Positions 9,023-17,895 of a stretch of 64,000 nt of DNA are shown piece by piece. The stretch is from the NCBI RefSeq assembly GCF_002786295.1, contig NZ_PGTC01000013.1:7501-71500 (forward strand). The letters are read 5' to 3'. Under the pieces are notes generated by a model. It was not told the origin of the DNA and did no database searches. It was given only the letters and a program-made list of their open reading frames with translations. Position 1 is the stretch's first letter. Every line of letters begins with the position of its first letter. Source of the stretch: Pseudooceanicola marinus (GTDB lineage Bacteria; Pseudomonadota; Alphaproteobacteria; Rhodobacterales; Rhodobacteraceae). The translations under genes were made by a program, and so were the position numbers.

Positions 9023-10047
9023 AGCTCGCCTCGCGCGACATCGCCCGCTACGCGGCCAAGCCCGAGGCGGACAAGACCGGCGTGCTGCTCTACGGGCCGG
9101 ATGCCATGCGCATCGCCCTGCGCCGGCAGGAGATGATCGCAGCCCTCGTCGGCCCCCAGGGCGACGAGGAAATGCGCCTGACCCGGATGCAGGGGGCAGA
9201 GCTGCGCCGCGACACCGCCCAGCTGGTCGATGCGATGAAGGCGCAAAGCTTCTTCCCCGGCCCGCGCGTCGTCTTCGTCGAGGGGGCGAATGAAAACGCG
9301 GCCACGGCGATCCTCGCGGCGCTGGAGGAATGGCAGCCAGGCGATGCCCAACTCATCATCACCGCAGGGCAGCTGAAACCCACCTCGAAGATCCGCAAGG
9401 CGTTTGAGGGGCACCGCAACGCCTATGCCTGCGGGATCTACGACGACCCGCCCTCCCGCGAGGAGATCGAGGCGACGCTGCAGAAGGCGGGCCTGCGCAA
9501 CGTGCCACAGGAGGCCCTGCGCGACCTGACCAACCTGGCGCTGGCGCTGGATCCCGGCGACTTCCGCCAGACCGTCGACAAGATCGCGCTCTACAAGTTC
9601 GGCGACGACACGCCCCTGACGGGCGAGGACATCGCCGCCTGCGCCCCGGCCTCCAGCGAGGCGGAGCTGGACGATGTGCTGCACGCCGTCGCCGAAAGTC
9701 GCGCCGGCGAGATTGGCCCGGTGATGCGCCAGCTGAAGGCCCAGGGCACCCAGCCTACGGGGCTGTGCATCGCCGCCCTGCGCCACTTCCGCACCCTCTA
9801 CGCTGTCGCGGCCCATCCGGGCGGCCCGGGCGAGGGCATCGGCAAGCTGCGCCCACCGGTCTTCGGCCCCCGACGCGACCGGATCATGCGCCAGGCCGGA
9901 TCCTGGGGCGCGCCGCGCCTGGAACAGGCGCTGTCGCTGATCATCGAGACGGATCTGACCCTGCGCTCTGCCGGGGCCACGGCGCCGGACATGGCGCTGG
10001 TCGAACGGATGCTGATCCGCCTGGCGATGCTGGGCCGCGCGCGCTAG
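9019..10047 (+). CDS. holA: DNA polymerase III delta subunit
   Basis: 342 aa, the normal length. The clamp-loader delta subunit opens the beta sliding clamp. Visible landmarks are the degenerate AAA+ N-domain (GVLLYGPDAMRIALRRQEM, without a working Walker A), FFPGPRVVFVEGANE, the central VPQEALRDLTNLALALDPGDFRQTVDKIALY, and the C-terminal collar domain with PVFGPRRDRIMRQAGSW. The ATGA overlap with lptE fixes the start. Its position after leuS-lptE is conserved across alphaproteobacteria. Confidence 0.95.
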   Translation: MKLASRDIARYAAKPEADKTGVLLYGPDAMRIALRRQEMIAALVGPQGDEEMRLTRMQGAELRRDTAQLVDAMKAQSFFPGPRVVFVEGANENAATAILAALEEWQPGDAQLIITAGQLKPTSKIRKAFEGHRNAYACGIYDDPPSREEIEATLQKAGLRNVPQEALRDLTNLALALDPGDFRQTVDKIALYKFGDDTPLTGEDIAACAPASSEAELDDVLHAVAESRAGEIGPVMRQLKAQGTQPTGLCIAALRHFRTLYAVAAHPGGPGEGIGKLRPPVFGPRRDRIMRQAGSWGAPRLEQALSLIIETDLTLRSAGATAPDMALVERMLIRLAMLGRAR

Positions 10048-10114
10048 GCCGCGCCACGTCACACTGGATTTCCGCCCGCCCCTGTGCCTGTGTGACGGCA
10101 GGAGGAGATCACCC

Positions 10115-10732
10115 ATGTACACCCTTATCGGCGGCCCGCAGAACCGCACCTTTCGCGTCGTCTGGATGTTGGAGGAGCTTGGCCTGCCCTACCAGCGCCA
10201 ATACGCCAAGCCCCATGAGCCGCAGGTGACCGAACATTCGCCCCTGGGCAAGCTGCCCGTGCTGGTCACCGAAGACGGCACGGCCCTGACCGATTCCGTC
10301 GCCATCCTGACCTGGCTGGCCGACAGCACGGGCCGCATGACCGCGCGCGCGGGCAGCCTTGAACGCGCCCGCCAGGACGGGCTTACCCAGCAGATCGTCG
10401 ATGACATCGAGGGCCTTCTGTGGATGTCCACGCGGCACAGTTTCGTCCTGCCGGAGGACCAGCGCGTCCCCGCCATCAAGGACAGCCTGCGATGGGAATT
10501 CGCCCGCAACTGCGACCGGCTGGCCGAGCGCATGGTCGGCCCCTTCATCATGGGAGAGGAGATGACGGTGCCCGATATCCTGGCCACCCATTGCCTCGAC
10601 TGGGCCCATGCGGCGAAGTTCGAGGTCTCCAGCGAGACCCTGCTGGCCTATCATGCCCGGATGCGGGCTCGCGAGGCCTACAGCAGCGCCGTGGCGTCGG
10701 AAAAATCCCTGGCCGCGCCCGCCACCGCCTGA
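10115..10732 (+). CDS. Glutathione S-transferase family protein
   Basis: 205 aa, a normal GST length. The N-terminal thioredoxin-like domain contains GKLPVLVTEDGTALTDSVAI, where the cis-Pro (KLPVL) and the DS pair that binds the glutathione gamma-glutamyl group are visible. The C-terminal all-helical domain contains EEMTVPDILATHCLDW, the usual N-capping box region. An AGGAG site precedes the ATG by 8 nt. The substrate is unknown; it stands alone after holA and converges with the flavoprotein gene, with only 1 nt between the two stops. Confidence 0.92.
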   Translation: MYTLIGGPQNRTFRVVWMLEELGLPYQRQYAKPHEPQVTEHSPLGKLPVLVTEDGTALTDSVAILTWLADSTGRMTARAGSLERARQDGLTQQIVDDIEGLLWMSTRHSFVLPEDQRVPAIKDSLRWEFARNCDRLAERMVGPFIMGEEMTVPDILATHCLDWAHAAKFEVSSETLLAYHARMRAREAYSSAVASEKSLAAPATA

Positions 10733-10733
10733 G

Positions 10734-11915
10734 CTAGCGGCGCGCGTAACCTGCTGCCGCCTGCCCCGCAGCCAGACCTGTGGCCAGGCAGGCGGTCAGC
10801 AGATACCCCCCGGTCGGCGCGTCCCAGCCCAGCATCTCGCCCGCAGCAAAAACGCCCGGCCGCTCACGCAGCATCAACTGCGCGTCCAGCGCGCTCAGCC
10901 GCAGGCCCCCGGCGCTGGAAATCGCCCGCTCCATGCCCTGCGGCCCCGCCAGCGGCAGCGGCAGAGCCTTCAGCACGGCAGCCAGGCCGGCGGGATCCTT
11001 CGGCAGGGGCCGGGCCAGTTCCATCACCAGCGCGCGCTTGGCGGCGTCCAGCTTCATCCGGCGCAAGGCCTTGGTCCCGCTCTCGCCCTTGCGGCCCCTG
11101 GCCAGCCGCGCGGCCAGCGTTTCGGCGTCCAGATCCGGGAACAGGTCCAAGGTCAGCGCCGCGCCCTCGCGCAGCGCCGCCGACAGGGCATAGATCGCGC
11201 CGCCCTCGACGCCCGCGCGGGAAATCACGAACTCCCCCCGGCTGACCTGCCTGCCCGCCTGCAGCGCCACGGCCTTCACCGGCGCACCGAACTGCGGCGC
11301 CATGTGGTCCGACCAGCGGACGCGGAAGCCGCAGTTCGAGGGCACGAAGGGATCGACCGGCCCCAGCCATGCCGCCCAGGCGCCATCGGATCCCAGCCGC
11401 GGCCAGCTGGCCCCGCCAAGCGCCAGCACCGTGACCCCCGCCTCGATCCGGCGCGCGCCCTCGGGGGTATCGAACACCGCCGCGCCCTCCTCCCAGCCAC
11501 GCCAGGTCCAGCGGGTGCGCAGGCTGACCCCCGCCCCATCCAGCCGCGCCAGCCAGGCGCGCAACAGCGGCGAGGCCTTCATCACCGTGGGAAAGACCCG
11601 GCCGGTGGAGCCGGTGAACAGATCCTGCCCCAGCCCCCGCGCCCAGGCAGCGACCTCATCGGGGCCAAAGACCTCCAGCATCGGGCGCAGCCACTCAGCA
11701 CCCTCGCCATAGGCCGCGAGGAACCGCTCGAACGGCTCCGCCTTGGTCAGGTTCAGCCCCGACTTCCCGGCCATCAGAAACTTGCGCGCCACGCTGGGCA
11801 TCCGGTCGACCACGACGACCGACAGCCCGGCGCCGGCCAGGGCCTCCGCCGCCATCAGCCCCGCCGGGCCCGCGCCGATCACCAGCGCCTCAACCGTCTC
11901 GCGTTCCGCGCTCAT
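10734..11915 (-). CDS. NAD(P)/FAD-dependent oxidoreductase, HI0933/TIGR03862 family
   Basis: 393 aa. The N-terminus carries the dinucleotide-binding motif VIGAGPAGLMAAEAL (residues about 11-25) and the family signature RKFLMAGKSGLNLTKAEP. GRVFPTVMKA and the C-terminal FAAGEMLGWDAPTGGYLLTACLATG (FAD contact; only part of a longer conserved block) place it in the HI0933-like group, also called YhiN/BaiN-type. Reaction and substrate are not established for most members. It is divergent from a small HNH gene with 17 nt between starts, so the two promoters must overlap or sit within coding sequence. Confidence 0.9.
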   Translation of the reverse strand: MSAERETVEALVIGAGPAGLMAAEALAGAGLSVVVVDRMPSVARKFLMAGKSGLNLTKAEPFERFLAAYGEGAEWLRPMLEVFGPDEVAAWARGLGQDLFTGSTGRVFPTVMKASPLLRAWLARLDGAGVSLRTRWTWRGWEEGAAVFDTPEGARRIEAGVTVLALGGASWPRLGSDGAWAAWLGPVDPFVPSNCGFRVRWSDHMAPQFGAPVKAVALQAGRQVSRGEFVISRAGVEGGAIYALSAALREGAALTLDLFPDLDAETLAARLARGRKGESGTKALRRMKLDAAKRALVMELARPLPKDPAGLAAVLKALPLPLAGPQGMERAISSAGGLRLSALDAQLMLRERPGVFAAGEMLGWDAPTGGYLLTACLATGLAAGQAAAGYARR

Positions 11916-11932
11916 TCACCTATCCTTCGGGC

Positions 11933-12232
11933 ATGACGGATGATCCCCTCTGCCCTCTCTGCATGCGCCCTATTCCGCCCCATGCGAAACAAAGCCTGCA
12001 TCACCTGATCCCCCGCCTCAAAGGCGGCAAGGGCGGGCCGACCGTGCTGCTGCACCAGATCTGCCACAACGAGATCCACGCCACCCTGACCGAGGCCGAA
12101 CTGGCCCGCGACTACCACACGCCGGAAGCGCTGCGCAGCCACCCGCGGCTGGCGAAATTCGCCGCCTGGGTCGCCAAACGCCCGCCCGACTTCCACTCGA
12201 AAACACCGGGCGGCAGGCGCAAACGCAAATAG
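11933..12232 (+). CDS. Small HNH endonuclease-like protein
   Basis: 99 aa. A CPLC pair at residues 7-10 is followed by LHHLIPRLKGG and LHQICHNEIHATLT. The two His of HHL, the spacing to ICHNEIH and the paired Cys fit a compact HNH/zinc fold. The C-terminus is basic (PGGRRKRK), compatible with nucleic-acid binding. It is not next to phage or restriction genes; its upstream neighbour is the divergent flavoprotein gene. It may be a stand-alone nuclease or repair factor; enzymatic activity is not demonstrated by the sequence alone. Confidence 0.8.
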   Translation: MTDDPLCPLCMRPIPPHAKQSLHHLIPRLKGGKGGPTVLLHQICHNEIHATLTEAELARDYHTPEALRSHPRLAKFAAWVAKRPPDFHSKTPGGRRKRK

Positions 12233-12239
12233 TCTCATC

Positions 12240-12330
12240 CGACAGCCGGAAATACTCCGGGGCTGAGCGGCGTCTCGGAAATCCTCCGGAGGAGGATTTC
12301 AGCCGCGAAGGGGCGGAGCCCCCCTTGCCG
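12240..12330 (-). repeat. Intergenic 3'-end repeat, variant C
   Basis: Between the convergent HNH gene and the enoyl-CoA hydratase gene. Read on the minus strand it has GGGGGGCTCCGCCCC, then a perfect 10-bp inverted repeat with 3-nt loop (GAAATCCTCC, 12278-12287, with 12291-12300), then CCCCGGAGTATTTCCGGCTGTCGGAT. The G-run hairpin and the GGAGTATTT end resemble the elements at 17896 and 32052, and the final GGCTGTCGGAT matches the element near 29885. It follows the 3' end of the minus-strand gene and may act as its terminator. Confidence 0.65.
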
Positions 12331-12332
12331 CG

Positions 12333-12938
12333 TCACCCCTCGCACATCCGCTTGATCGCCTCGGCATGCTCGGGCGTGGCCCCCAGCGTATCGGCGGCCA
12401 GCACGCGGGCCTCGGCCACCGGATCGTCACAGATGCGGTCGATCAGCCCCCAGGCCAGCGCCTCGGGGGCCAGGATCTTCTGCCCGCCCATCAGGATCAT
12501 CTTGGCCCGCGCAGCCCCGATCAGCGCCGCCATGCGCCCCGGGTCCGAGGGCTGCGGCAAGAAGCCCAGCTTCATCACCGGATAGAAGAACTTCGCCCCC
12601 GGCACCGCCAGGCGGATGTCGCAGGACAGGGCCATGCCCATGGCGCCCCCCGCAAGGGTGCCGTTCAGCGCCGCCACGGTCAGGCCCGGCTGCGCCGCGA
12701 TGGCGCCCGACAGCCGTTCCCACAGGGGCGAGACGCCCAGGCCCGCGCGCGCCGCCTCCAGGTCCGCCCCGGCGGAGAAGACGCGGCCTTCGCCGGTCAG
12801 GATCATGGCGCGCGGGCGCACCGTCTCGAAGACCTCGATAAGGCTTTCCAGCATCCCCTCGGTCAGGGCATTGGCCTTGTCGGGCCGCGCCAGGGTGACC
12901 TTGTAAAGGCCGCCCTCCAGCTCCTCGGTGCGGATCAT
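12333..12938 (-). CDS. Enoyl-CoA hydratase/isomerase (crotonase) family protein
   Basis: 201 aa, shorter than typical 250-260 aa crotonases. The first oxyanion-hole strand is FSAGADLEAA and the second is LAGGAMGMALSCDIRLA, both normal. The usual P-E-V/I-x-L-G segment that supplies a catalytic Glu reads YPVMKLG here, and the following GAGGTQ-type loop reads QPSDPGRM, so a standard hydratase reaction is doubtful. The ATG at 12938 overlaps the SDR stop (ATGA), so the two are translated together. It ends RMCEG, lacking most of the C-terminal helical segment. Confidence 0.85.
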   Translation of the reverse strand: MIRTEELEGGLYKVTLARPDKANALTEGMLESLIEVFETVRPRAMILTGEGRVFSAGADLEAARAGLGVSPLWERLSGAIAAQPGLTVAALNGTLAGGAMGMALSCDIRLAVPGAKFFYPVMKLGFLPQPSDPGRMAALIGAARAKMILMGGQKILAPEALAWGLIDRICDDPVAEARVLAADTLGATPEHAEAIKRMCEG

Positions 12939-13690
12939 GCGCCGAGGCCCAGCTTGGCACGCAGACCCTCGTCGCGCAGCGACAGCTCCTCGCCCAGATG
13001 CGCGTCGGCCTCTGGGCCACACATCCACAGCAGGGCCTTGGCGGGCCATTCGGGGGGAATGTGATCTTCCCAGTTCAGCTGGCTGACGGCATTGACCCCC
13101 GAGGCCTTGATGTCGCGCTGCATCTGGGTGGCCACGGTACCCGGCGAGAGGCCCATGACGCGGATGCCGTGCCCGGCGTTCTCCAGGTGCGCCGCCTCAG
13201 TCAGCATGGCGGCGCCCGCCTTCGAGGTGCAATAGGCGCTCCAACCTTCCAGGGCGCGATGCGCGGCGCCCGACGACACGGTGATGATCGTGCCGCCGCC
13301 CGCGGCGATCATCACCGGCAGCACCGCGCGGAAGCCGTTGAAGACACCGCCGATATTGATGTCGATGACCTTCATCCAGGCCTCCGGGTCGGCCTCGGCC
13401 AGGGTGGTGACGGGTTTCAGGATGCCGGCGTTGTTGACCAGGATGTCAACGCGGCCGAAGGTGTCGGCCACGGCCTTCACCGCCTGCTCCACCTCCCAGT
13501 AGCGCGACACGTCACAGGGAATCGCCACCGCCTGGGGGCCGATCTCCCCCGCCAGGGCCGCGATCTCGTCTCCGCTGCGCGCCAGCAGCGCCACGTTGGC
13601 GCCCCGGGCGGCGAATTCCCGCGCAGTCGCGGCGCCGATCCCACGGCCCGCCCCGGTGATGATCGCGGTCTTTCCCGTCAGATCCGTCAT
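12935..13690 (-). CDS. SDR family NAD(P)-dependent oxidoreductase
   Basis: 251 aa classical short-chain dehydrogenase. GAGRGIGAATARE (residues about 13-25) is the TGxxxGxG cofactor loop, LVNNAGIL the NNAG motif, Ser of VSSGAAH and the SAYCTSKAG segment give the catalytic Ser-Tyr-Lys triad, and LSPGTVATQM follows as usual. The position-37/38 region (ALLARSGDE) with Arg suggests NADP preference. It is first in a two-gene operon with the crotonase-like gene, suggesting a shared pathway for a CoA or hydroxyacyl substrate, though the substrate is not identifiable. Confidence 0.93.
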   Translation of the reverse strand: MTDLTGKTAIITGAGRGIGAATAREFAARGANVALLARSGDEIAALAGEIGPQAVAIPCDVSRYWEVEQAVKAVADTFGRVDILVNNAGILKPVTTLAEADPEAWMKVIDINIGGVFNGFRAVLPVMIAAGGGTIITVSSGAAHRALEGWSAYCTSKAGAAMLTEAAHLENAGHGIRVMGLSPGTVATQMQRDIKASGVNAVSQLNWEDHIPPEWPAKALLWMCGPEADAHLGEELSLRDEGLRAKLGLGA

Positions 13691-13929
13691 GGCTGTCGTC
13701 CTTTCCCGGAGCGCCCGCGGCCCCGTCCCTGCTGATGCTTCGGACCAGAGCTATCGCCCGGACCGCCCCCCGTCCAGCACCGGTGCCAATCCGCCCGTTG
13801 ACCCGGCGCGACAGCGCCGGCCCTTGCGCGCGCCGCCGCACGCTGACAAGACGCCGCAGACAGCGCCAGACGCTTGACCAAGGTCAGGGGTCACGCCACG
13901 CTGTGCCCCATACTTCGGAGGACCTTTTC

Positions 13930-15498
13930 ATGACCCTTTCCCCTATTTTCCCCGTCTCTGTCCGCCCCGCGCGCTCCGTCCTGGCGACCCTCGTCGCCGG
14001 CACCTGCCTGGCCGGCCCCGCCTTCGCCCTGACCCCGGACGAGCTGTGGGAGCAGAACCGCGCCTATCTCGAAGCCAGCGGATACACCGTTGACGCCGAC
14101 ATCTCGCGCGATGGCGACGACCTGACGGTGGATGAGCTGCGGCTGACTGTGACCACCGAGATCGAGGACGGCGAGGATCTCTCCATGGTCCTCACCATGA
14201 GCGATATGACCTATGCAGCCCGTGGCGACGACGAGGTCGAGCTGGTGCTGCCTGCCTCGATGCCGATGACCTTGGAAGCCGACAGCGACGAAGGCCCGTT
14301 CAGCGTCGAGATGACCCTCACCGCCGAGGGCCTCAGCCAGCTCTTCTCGGGCACCCCCGGGGATGTCGCCGCCCGCTACGAGGCGGATGAGATCGGTGTG
14401 ACCGTCGACAGCGTCACCGGCCCCGACGACGTGGTGCTGGAGGACATGTTCGCCGTCCTCATCAGCGGCGCCTCCGGTACCGCGCGCATCGCCTCCACCG
14501 ACGGCTTCGACATCGAGCAGGCCTTCACCGCCGACATGATCAGCTATCGCTTCGACCTGATCGCCCCCGAGGAAAGCGGCGAGGAAGGCGAGGTGCATGC
14601 TACCGGCAGCTTCGCCGGCACCAGCTTCGGCGGCACGCTCTTCCTGCCCGCGGCAGAGGACGGCAAGCAGATGGACCCGGCCAGCATGCTGTCGAGCGGC
14701 ATGCGCATGGACACCACCATGGCCCACACTGGCGGCGAGATGCAGATGTCGGGCAGCAGCGACGGTGAGGAGTTCAGCTTTGGCCAGACCAGCGCCGGCG
14801 GACAGCTGATCGCGCGCCTGGCCGACGAGGGTCTGCACTACGACGTCTCCGGCACCGACATCGCCATGCAGCTGCAATCGGACGATCTGCCCTTCCCGGT
14901 ACAGCTGAGCCTTGCGGAGGCCGGTTTCGGCCTGACCATGCCGCTTGCCGCCAGCGAAGAGCCCAGCCCGCTGGGTCTGCGCATCACCCTGCGCGACGCC
15001 GTGGTACCCGAAGGCCTCTGGGCGATGGTCGATCCCACCGGCGCCCTGCCGCATGAGCCGCTGACCGTCGATGCCCGCCTCTCCGGCGCCGCACGGCTGT
15101 TCCACGACCTGACCGACGCCGAGGCACTGGAGGACATGGATCCCGGCGAGGCCCCGGGCGAGCTGACCTCGCTCAACCTCGACATGCTGGAGCTGAAGGC
15201 CGGCGGCGCCGCGCTGCAGGCTGAGGGCCAGTTCGACATCGACAACACGGTGCAATCGCAACTGAACCCCGACATGCCCAAGGCCACCGGCACGCTGGAG
15301 GTCACCGCGCAGGGCGTCATGGGCCTGATCCAGACCCTGGGCGAAATGGGCCTGATCCCCGCCGACCAGGCGATGATGGCTCCGATGATGGTCGGCATGT
15401 TCGCCCGCCAGGTGTCGGGTCCCGATGACCTGGCCTCGACGATCGAGATCACCGAGGACGAAAGCCTGCTGGTCAACGGCAACCCGATGACGCCGTAA
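13930..15498 (+). CDS. DUF2125 domain-containing secreted protein
   Basis: 522 aa. The ATG at 13930 has GGAGG 8 nt upstream. A signal peptide (RSVLATLVAGTCLAGPAFA) ends near residue 36. The remainder is strongly acidic, with repeated beta-rich segments such as GDDLTVDELRLTVTTEIEDGEDLSMVLTMSDM and PLTVDARLSGAARLFHDL (each part of longer blocks). This fits the large alphaproteobacterial DUF2125 family, which resembles AsmA/TAM-type envelope proteins. It is probably periplasmic or outer-membrane associated; its function is unknown. It is monocistronic, between the SDR operon on the other strand and pmbA. Confidence 0.85.
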   Translation: MTLSPIFPVSVRPARSVLATLVAGTCLAGPAFALTPDELWEQNRAYLEASGYTVDADISRDGDDLTVDELRLTVTTEIEDGEDLSMVLTMSDMTYAARGDDEVELVLPASMPMTLEADSDEGPFSVEMTLTAEGLSQLFSGTPGDVAARYEADEIGVTVDSVTGPDDVVLEDMFAVLISGASGTARIASTDGFDIEQAFTADMISYRFDLIAPEESGEEGEVHATGSFAGTSFGGTLFLPAAEDGKQMDPASMLSSGMRMDTTMAHTGGEMQMSGSSDGEEFSFGQTSAGGQLIARLADEGLHYDVSGTDIAMQLQSDDLPFPVQLSLAEAGFGLTMPLAASEEPSPLGLRITLRDAVVPEGLWAMVDPTGALPHEPLTVDARLSGAARLFHDLTDAEALEDMDPGEAPGELTSLNLDMLELKAGGAALQAEGQFDIDNTVQSQLNPDMPKATGTLEVTAQGVMGLIQTLGEMGLIPADQAMMAPMMVGMFARQVSGPDDLASTIEITEDESLLVNGNPMTP

Positions 15499-15679
15499 GG
15501 CGGATCGGGCCCAGGCCCGCCAGACGAAGGAAGACGATGCCGCCCGGGCCGCCACCAGCGCCCGGGCGGTTGCCGTTCAGGGGTCCGGGACCTGTCGGCG
15601 GGCCCAGGCGCCTTGATCCGCGCCCCCCCAGGGTCTAGGTCAGTTGGAACCGTAACCCGGCCCATTTTCGGGGATTTCC

Positions 15680-17023
15680 ATGAACGACCTGACCGCTCTC
15701 TCCCACGCCCTTCTGGATGCCGCCCGCAAGGCCGGCGCCGACGACGCCGACGTGGTCGCCCGCCAGGGCACCTCCGTGTCCATCGACATCCGGGGCGGTG
15801 CCCTGGAACAGGCGGAACGCGCCGAAGGGTTCGAGATCGGCCTGCGGGTTCTCCTGGGCAAGCGCCAGGCCTGCGTGTCGGGCTCCGACGCACGCCGCGA
15901 GGGGCTGGAGATGATGGCCGAACGCGCCGTCGCCATGGCCCGCGAGGCCCCCGAGGATCCCTGGATCGGCCTGGCGGAGCCGGGTCAGCTGTCGGCCCGC
16001 CGCGATGCCGAGGGTCTGGAGATGTACGACCCTGCCGGGGAACCCGACCCCGAGGCGCTGAAGGAGGCCGCGGTGCGCGCCGAGGCTGCGGCGCTGGCGG
16101 TCGAGGGGATCTCGCAGGTGTCCACCGCATCGGCGGCCTATGGCGAAAGCGACATCCGGATGCTGGCCAGCAACGGCTTCGAGGGCGGCTATCGCCGTTC
16201 CTCGCATTCGTTGGCCTGCGTCGCCATCGCCGGCGAAGGCGAGCGCATGGAGCGGGACCACGACAGCGATGGCCGCATCTTCGCCGCCGACATGCGCGAC
16301 GCCGAGGAGATCGGCCGCCGCGCCGCCGAACGGGCGCTGGCCCGCCAGGGCGCCCGCGCGCCGAAAACCGGCGCCTACCCCGTGCTCTACGATGAACGGG
16401 TCGCCGCCAGCCTGATCGGCCACCTGATCGGCGCGGTGAACGGCCAGGCGGTCGCCCGAGGTTCCTCCTTCCTGCGCGACGCCCTGGGCGAAGCGGTGCT
16501 GCCCGACGCCCTGTCGCTGACCGAGGACCCGCTGCGCCCCCGCGGCGGCCAGTCCCGCCCCTTCGACGCCGAAGGCCTGGCCGTGGCGCCCCGCGACATC
16601 ATCCACCAGGGCATGCTGACCGGCTTCACCGTCGATCTGGCCACGGCGCGCAAGCTGGGCGTGGCGCCCACGGGCAATGCCGCGCGCGGCCTCTCCGCCC
16701 CGCCCTCGCCCTCGACCTGGAACCTGGAACTGACACCCGGCGCCCAGACCCGCGAAGAGCTGATCGCCGAGATGGGCACCGGCCTGCTGGTGACCTCGCT
16801 CATCGGCTCGACCATCAACCCCAACACCGGGGATTACTCGCGCGGCGCTGCCGGTTTCTGGATCGAGAACGGCGAGATCCGCCACCCGGTCCACGAATGC
16901 ACCATCGCCGGCAACCTGCGCGACATGCTGCGGGCCCTGCGGCCGGCCAACGACGCCCGGCCCTGGGCCTCGCTGCGGGTGCCCTCGCTGCTGGTCGAAG
17001 GAATGACCCTTGCCGGAAGCTGA
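15680..17023 (+). CDS. pmbA: TldD/PmbA family protein, PmbA (TldE) type
   Basis: 447 aa, normal for PmbA. With TldD it forms a protease that processes small peptides such as microcin B17 precursor and the CcdA antitoxin. PmbA itself lacks the HExxxH zinc site, and none is seen here. Signatures: SVDIRGGALEQAE-like N-terminal strand, RRSSHSLACVAIAGEGERMERD, GSTINPNTGDYSRGAAGFWIENGE (longer conserved block) and VPSLLVEGMTLAGS at the end. No tldD lies in the window. The last 14 nt overlap the cysQ-like reading frame. Confidence 0.92.
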   Translation: MNDLTALSHALLDAARKAGADDADVVARQGTSVSIDIRGGALEQAERAEGFEIGLRVLLGKRQACVSGSDARREGLEMMAERAVAMAREAPEDPWIGLAEPGQLSARRDAEGLEMYDPAGEPDPEALKEAAVRAEAAALAVEGISQVSTASAAYGESDIRMLASNGFEGGYRRSSHSLACVAIAGEGERMERDHDSDGRIFAADMRDAEEIGRRAAERALARQGARAPKTGAYPVLYDERVAASLIGHLIGAVNGQAVARGSSFLRDALGEAVLPDALSLTEDPLRPRGGQSRPFDAEGLAVAPRDIIHQGMLTGFTVDLATARKLGVAPTGNAARGLSAPPSPSTWNLELTPGAQTREELIAEMGTGLLVTSLIGSTINPNTGDYSRGAAGFWIENGEIRHPVHECTIAGNLRDMLRALRPANDARPWASLRVPSLLVEGMTLAGS

Positions 17024-17852
17024 CCCCCGGGCGCACGCCCGTCATGCGCAGGACATGGCCCTGCTGGTCGCGGCGGCGCGCGAAGTGGGCGAGATCGCTC
17101 TGCGCTATGCGGCGAAGGGCGCGCAGAGCTGGGAGAAACCCGACGGACAGGGCCCGGTGACCGAGGCCGACCTGGCGGTGGATGCGGCCCTTCACGCGGC
17201 CCTCGGCGCCGCGCGGCCCGATTACGGCTGGCTGTCGGAGGAACGCCCCGACGATCCGGTGCGCCTCGGGCATGAGCGGGTCTTCATCATCGATCCCATC
17301 GACGGCACCCGCGCCTTCATGAAGGGGGACCAGGCCTGGGCGCATTCGCTGGCCGTGGCCGAGGGTGGTCGCGTCACCGCGGCGGTGGTCTTCCTGCCGG
17401 CCATGGACAAGCTCTATGCCGCCGCCCGGGGCCAGGGGGCCACGCTGAACGGCGCGGCGATCCGCGCCACCACCACCTCCAGCCTCACCGGCGCCCGCTT
17501 GCTGGCGGCAAAACCCAACTACGCGCCGGAAAATTGGTCCGGCCCGGTGCCCGACGTGTCCCGCCACTACCGCCCCTCGCTGGCCTATCGCCTGTCGCTG
17601 GTGGCCGAGGGTCGCTTCGACGCGATGATGACCCTGCGCCCGTCCTGGGAATGGGACATCGCGGCGGGCAGCCTGATCGTGGAAGAGGCCGGCGCCACCG
17701 CCTGCGACCGCAGCGGCGGCCCCCTCGTCTTCAACCGCGACCGCCCGCTGCTCGACGGGGTGATCGCCGCCTCCGTCGGGCTGCAGGATCAGATCCTGTC
17801 GCGCCTCGCTCCCGACGCCCCGCGCGATCCGCTGCCACCCCTGCGCGACTGA
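17010..17852 (+). CDS. cysQ: 3'(2'),5'-bisphosphate nucleotidase / inositol monophosphatase family (CysQ-like)
   Basis: 280 aa from the TTG at 17010; an ATG at 17055 (MALLVAAAREVG) is a plausible alternative and would avoid the 14-nt overlap with pmbA. Mg2+-dependent phosphatase motifs are complete: EERPDDP (metal Glu), DPIDGTRAF near 93-101, and WEWDIAAGSLIVEEAG near 210-225. Members hydrolyse PAP released by sulfate assimilation or related phosphates; the spacing FMKGDQAW favours CysQ over plain inositol monophosphatase. Overlap with pmbA suggests translational coupling. Confidence 0.85.
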   Translation: MPEADPRAHARHAQDMALLVAAAREVGEIALRYAAKGAQSWEKPDGQGPVTEADLAVDAALHAALGAARPDYGWLSEERPDDPVRLGHERVFIIDPIDGTRAFMKGDQAWAHSLAVAEGGRVTAAVVFLPAMDKLYAAARGQGATLNGAAIRATTTSSLTGARLLAAKPNYAPENWSGPVPDVSRHYRPSLAYRLSLVAEGRFDAMMTLRPSWEWDIAAGSLIVEEAGATACDRSGGPLVFNRDRPLLDGVIAASVGLQDQILSRLAPDAPRDPLPPLRD

Positions 17853-17895
17853 CGCCCGGGGCCGCCGGGTGCCACGCCCGGCCCGAGGCACCCCA

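Noticed and set aside
13691-13929. Upstream extension of the DUF2125 protein to 13735
   Set aside because: The extra part is Arg/Pro-rich with no domain, whereas the ATG at 13930 has GGAGG and begins directly before a signal peptide.
17010-17852. Inositol monophosphatase (SuhB)
   Set aside because: The phosphatase motifs are common to the superfamily, but the segment after DPIDGTRAF and the spacing to WEWDIAAG fit CysQ-like enzymes better.
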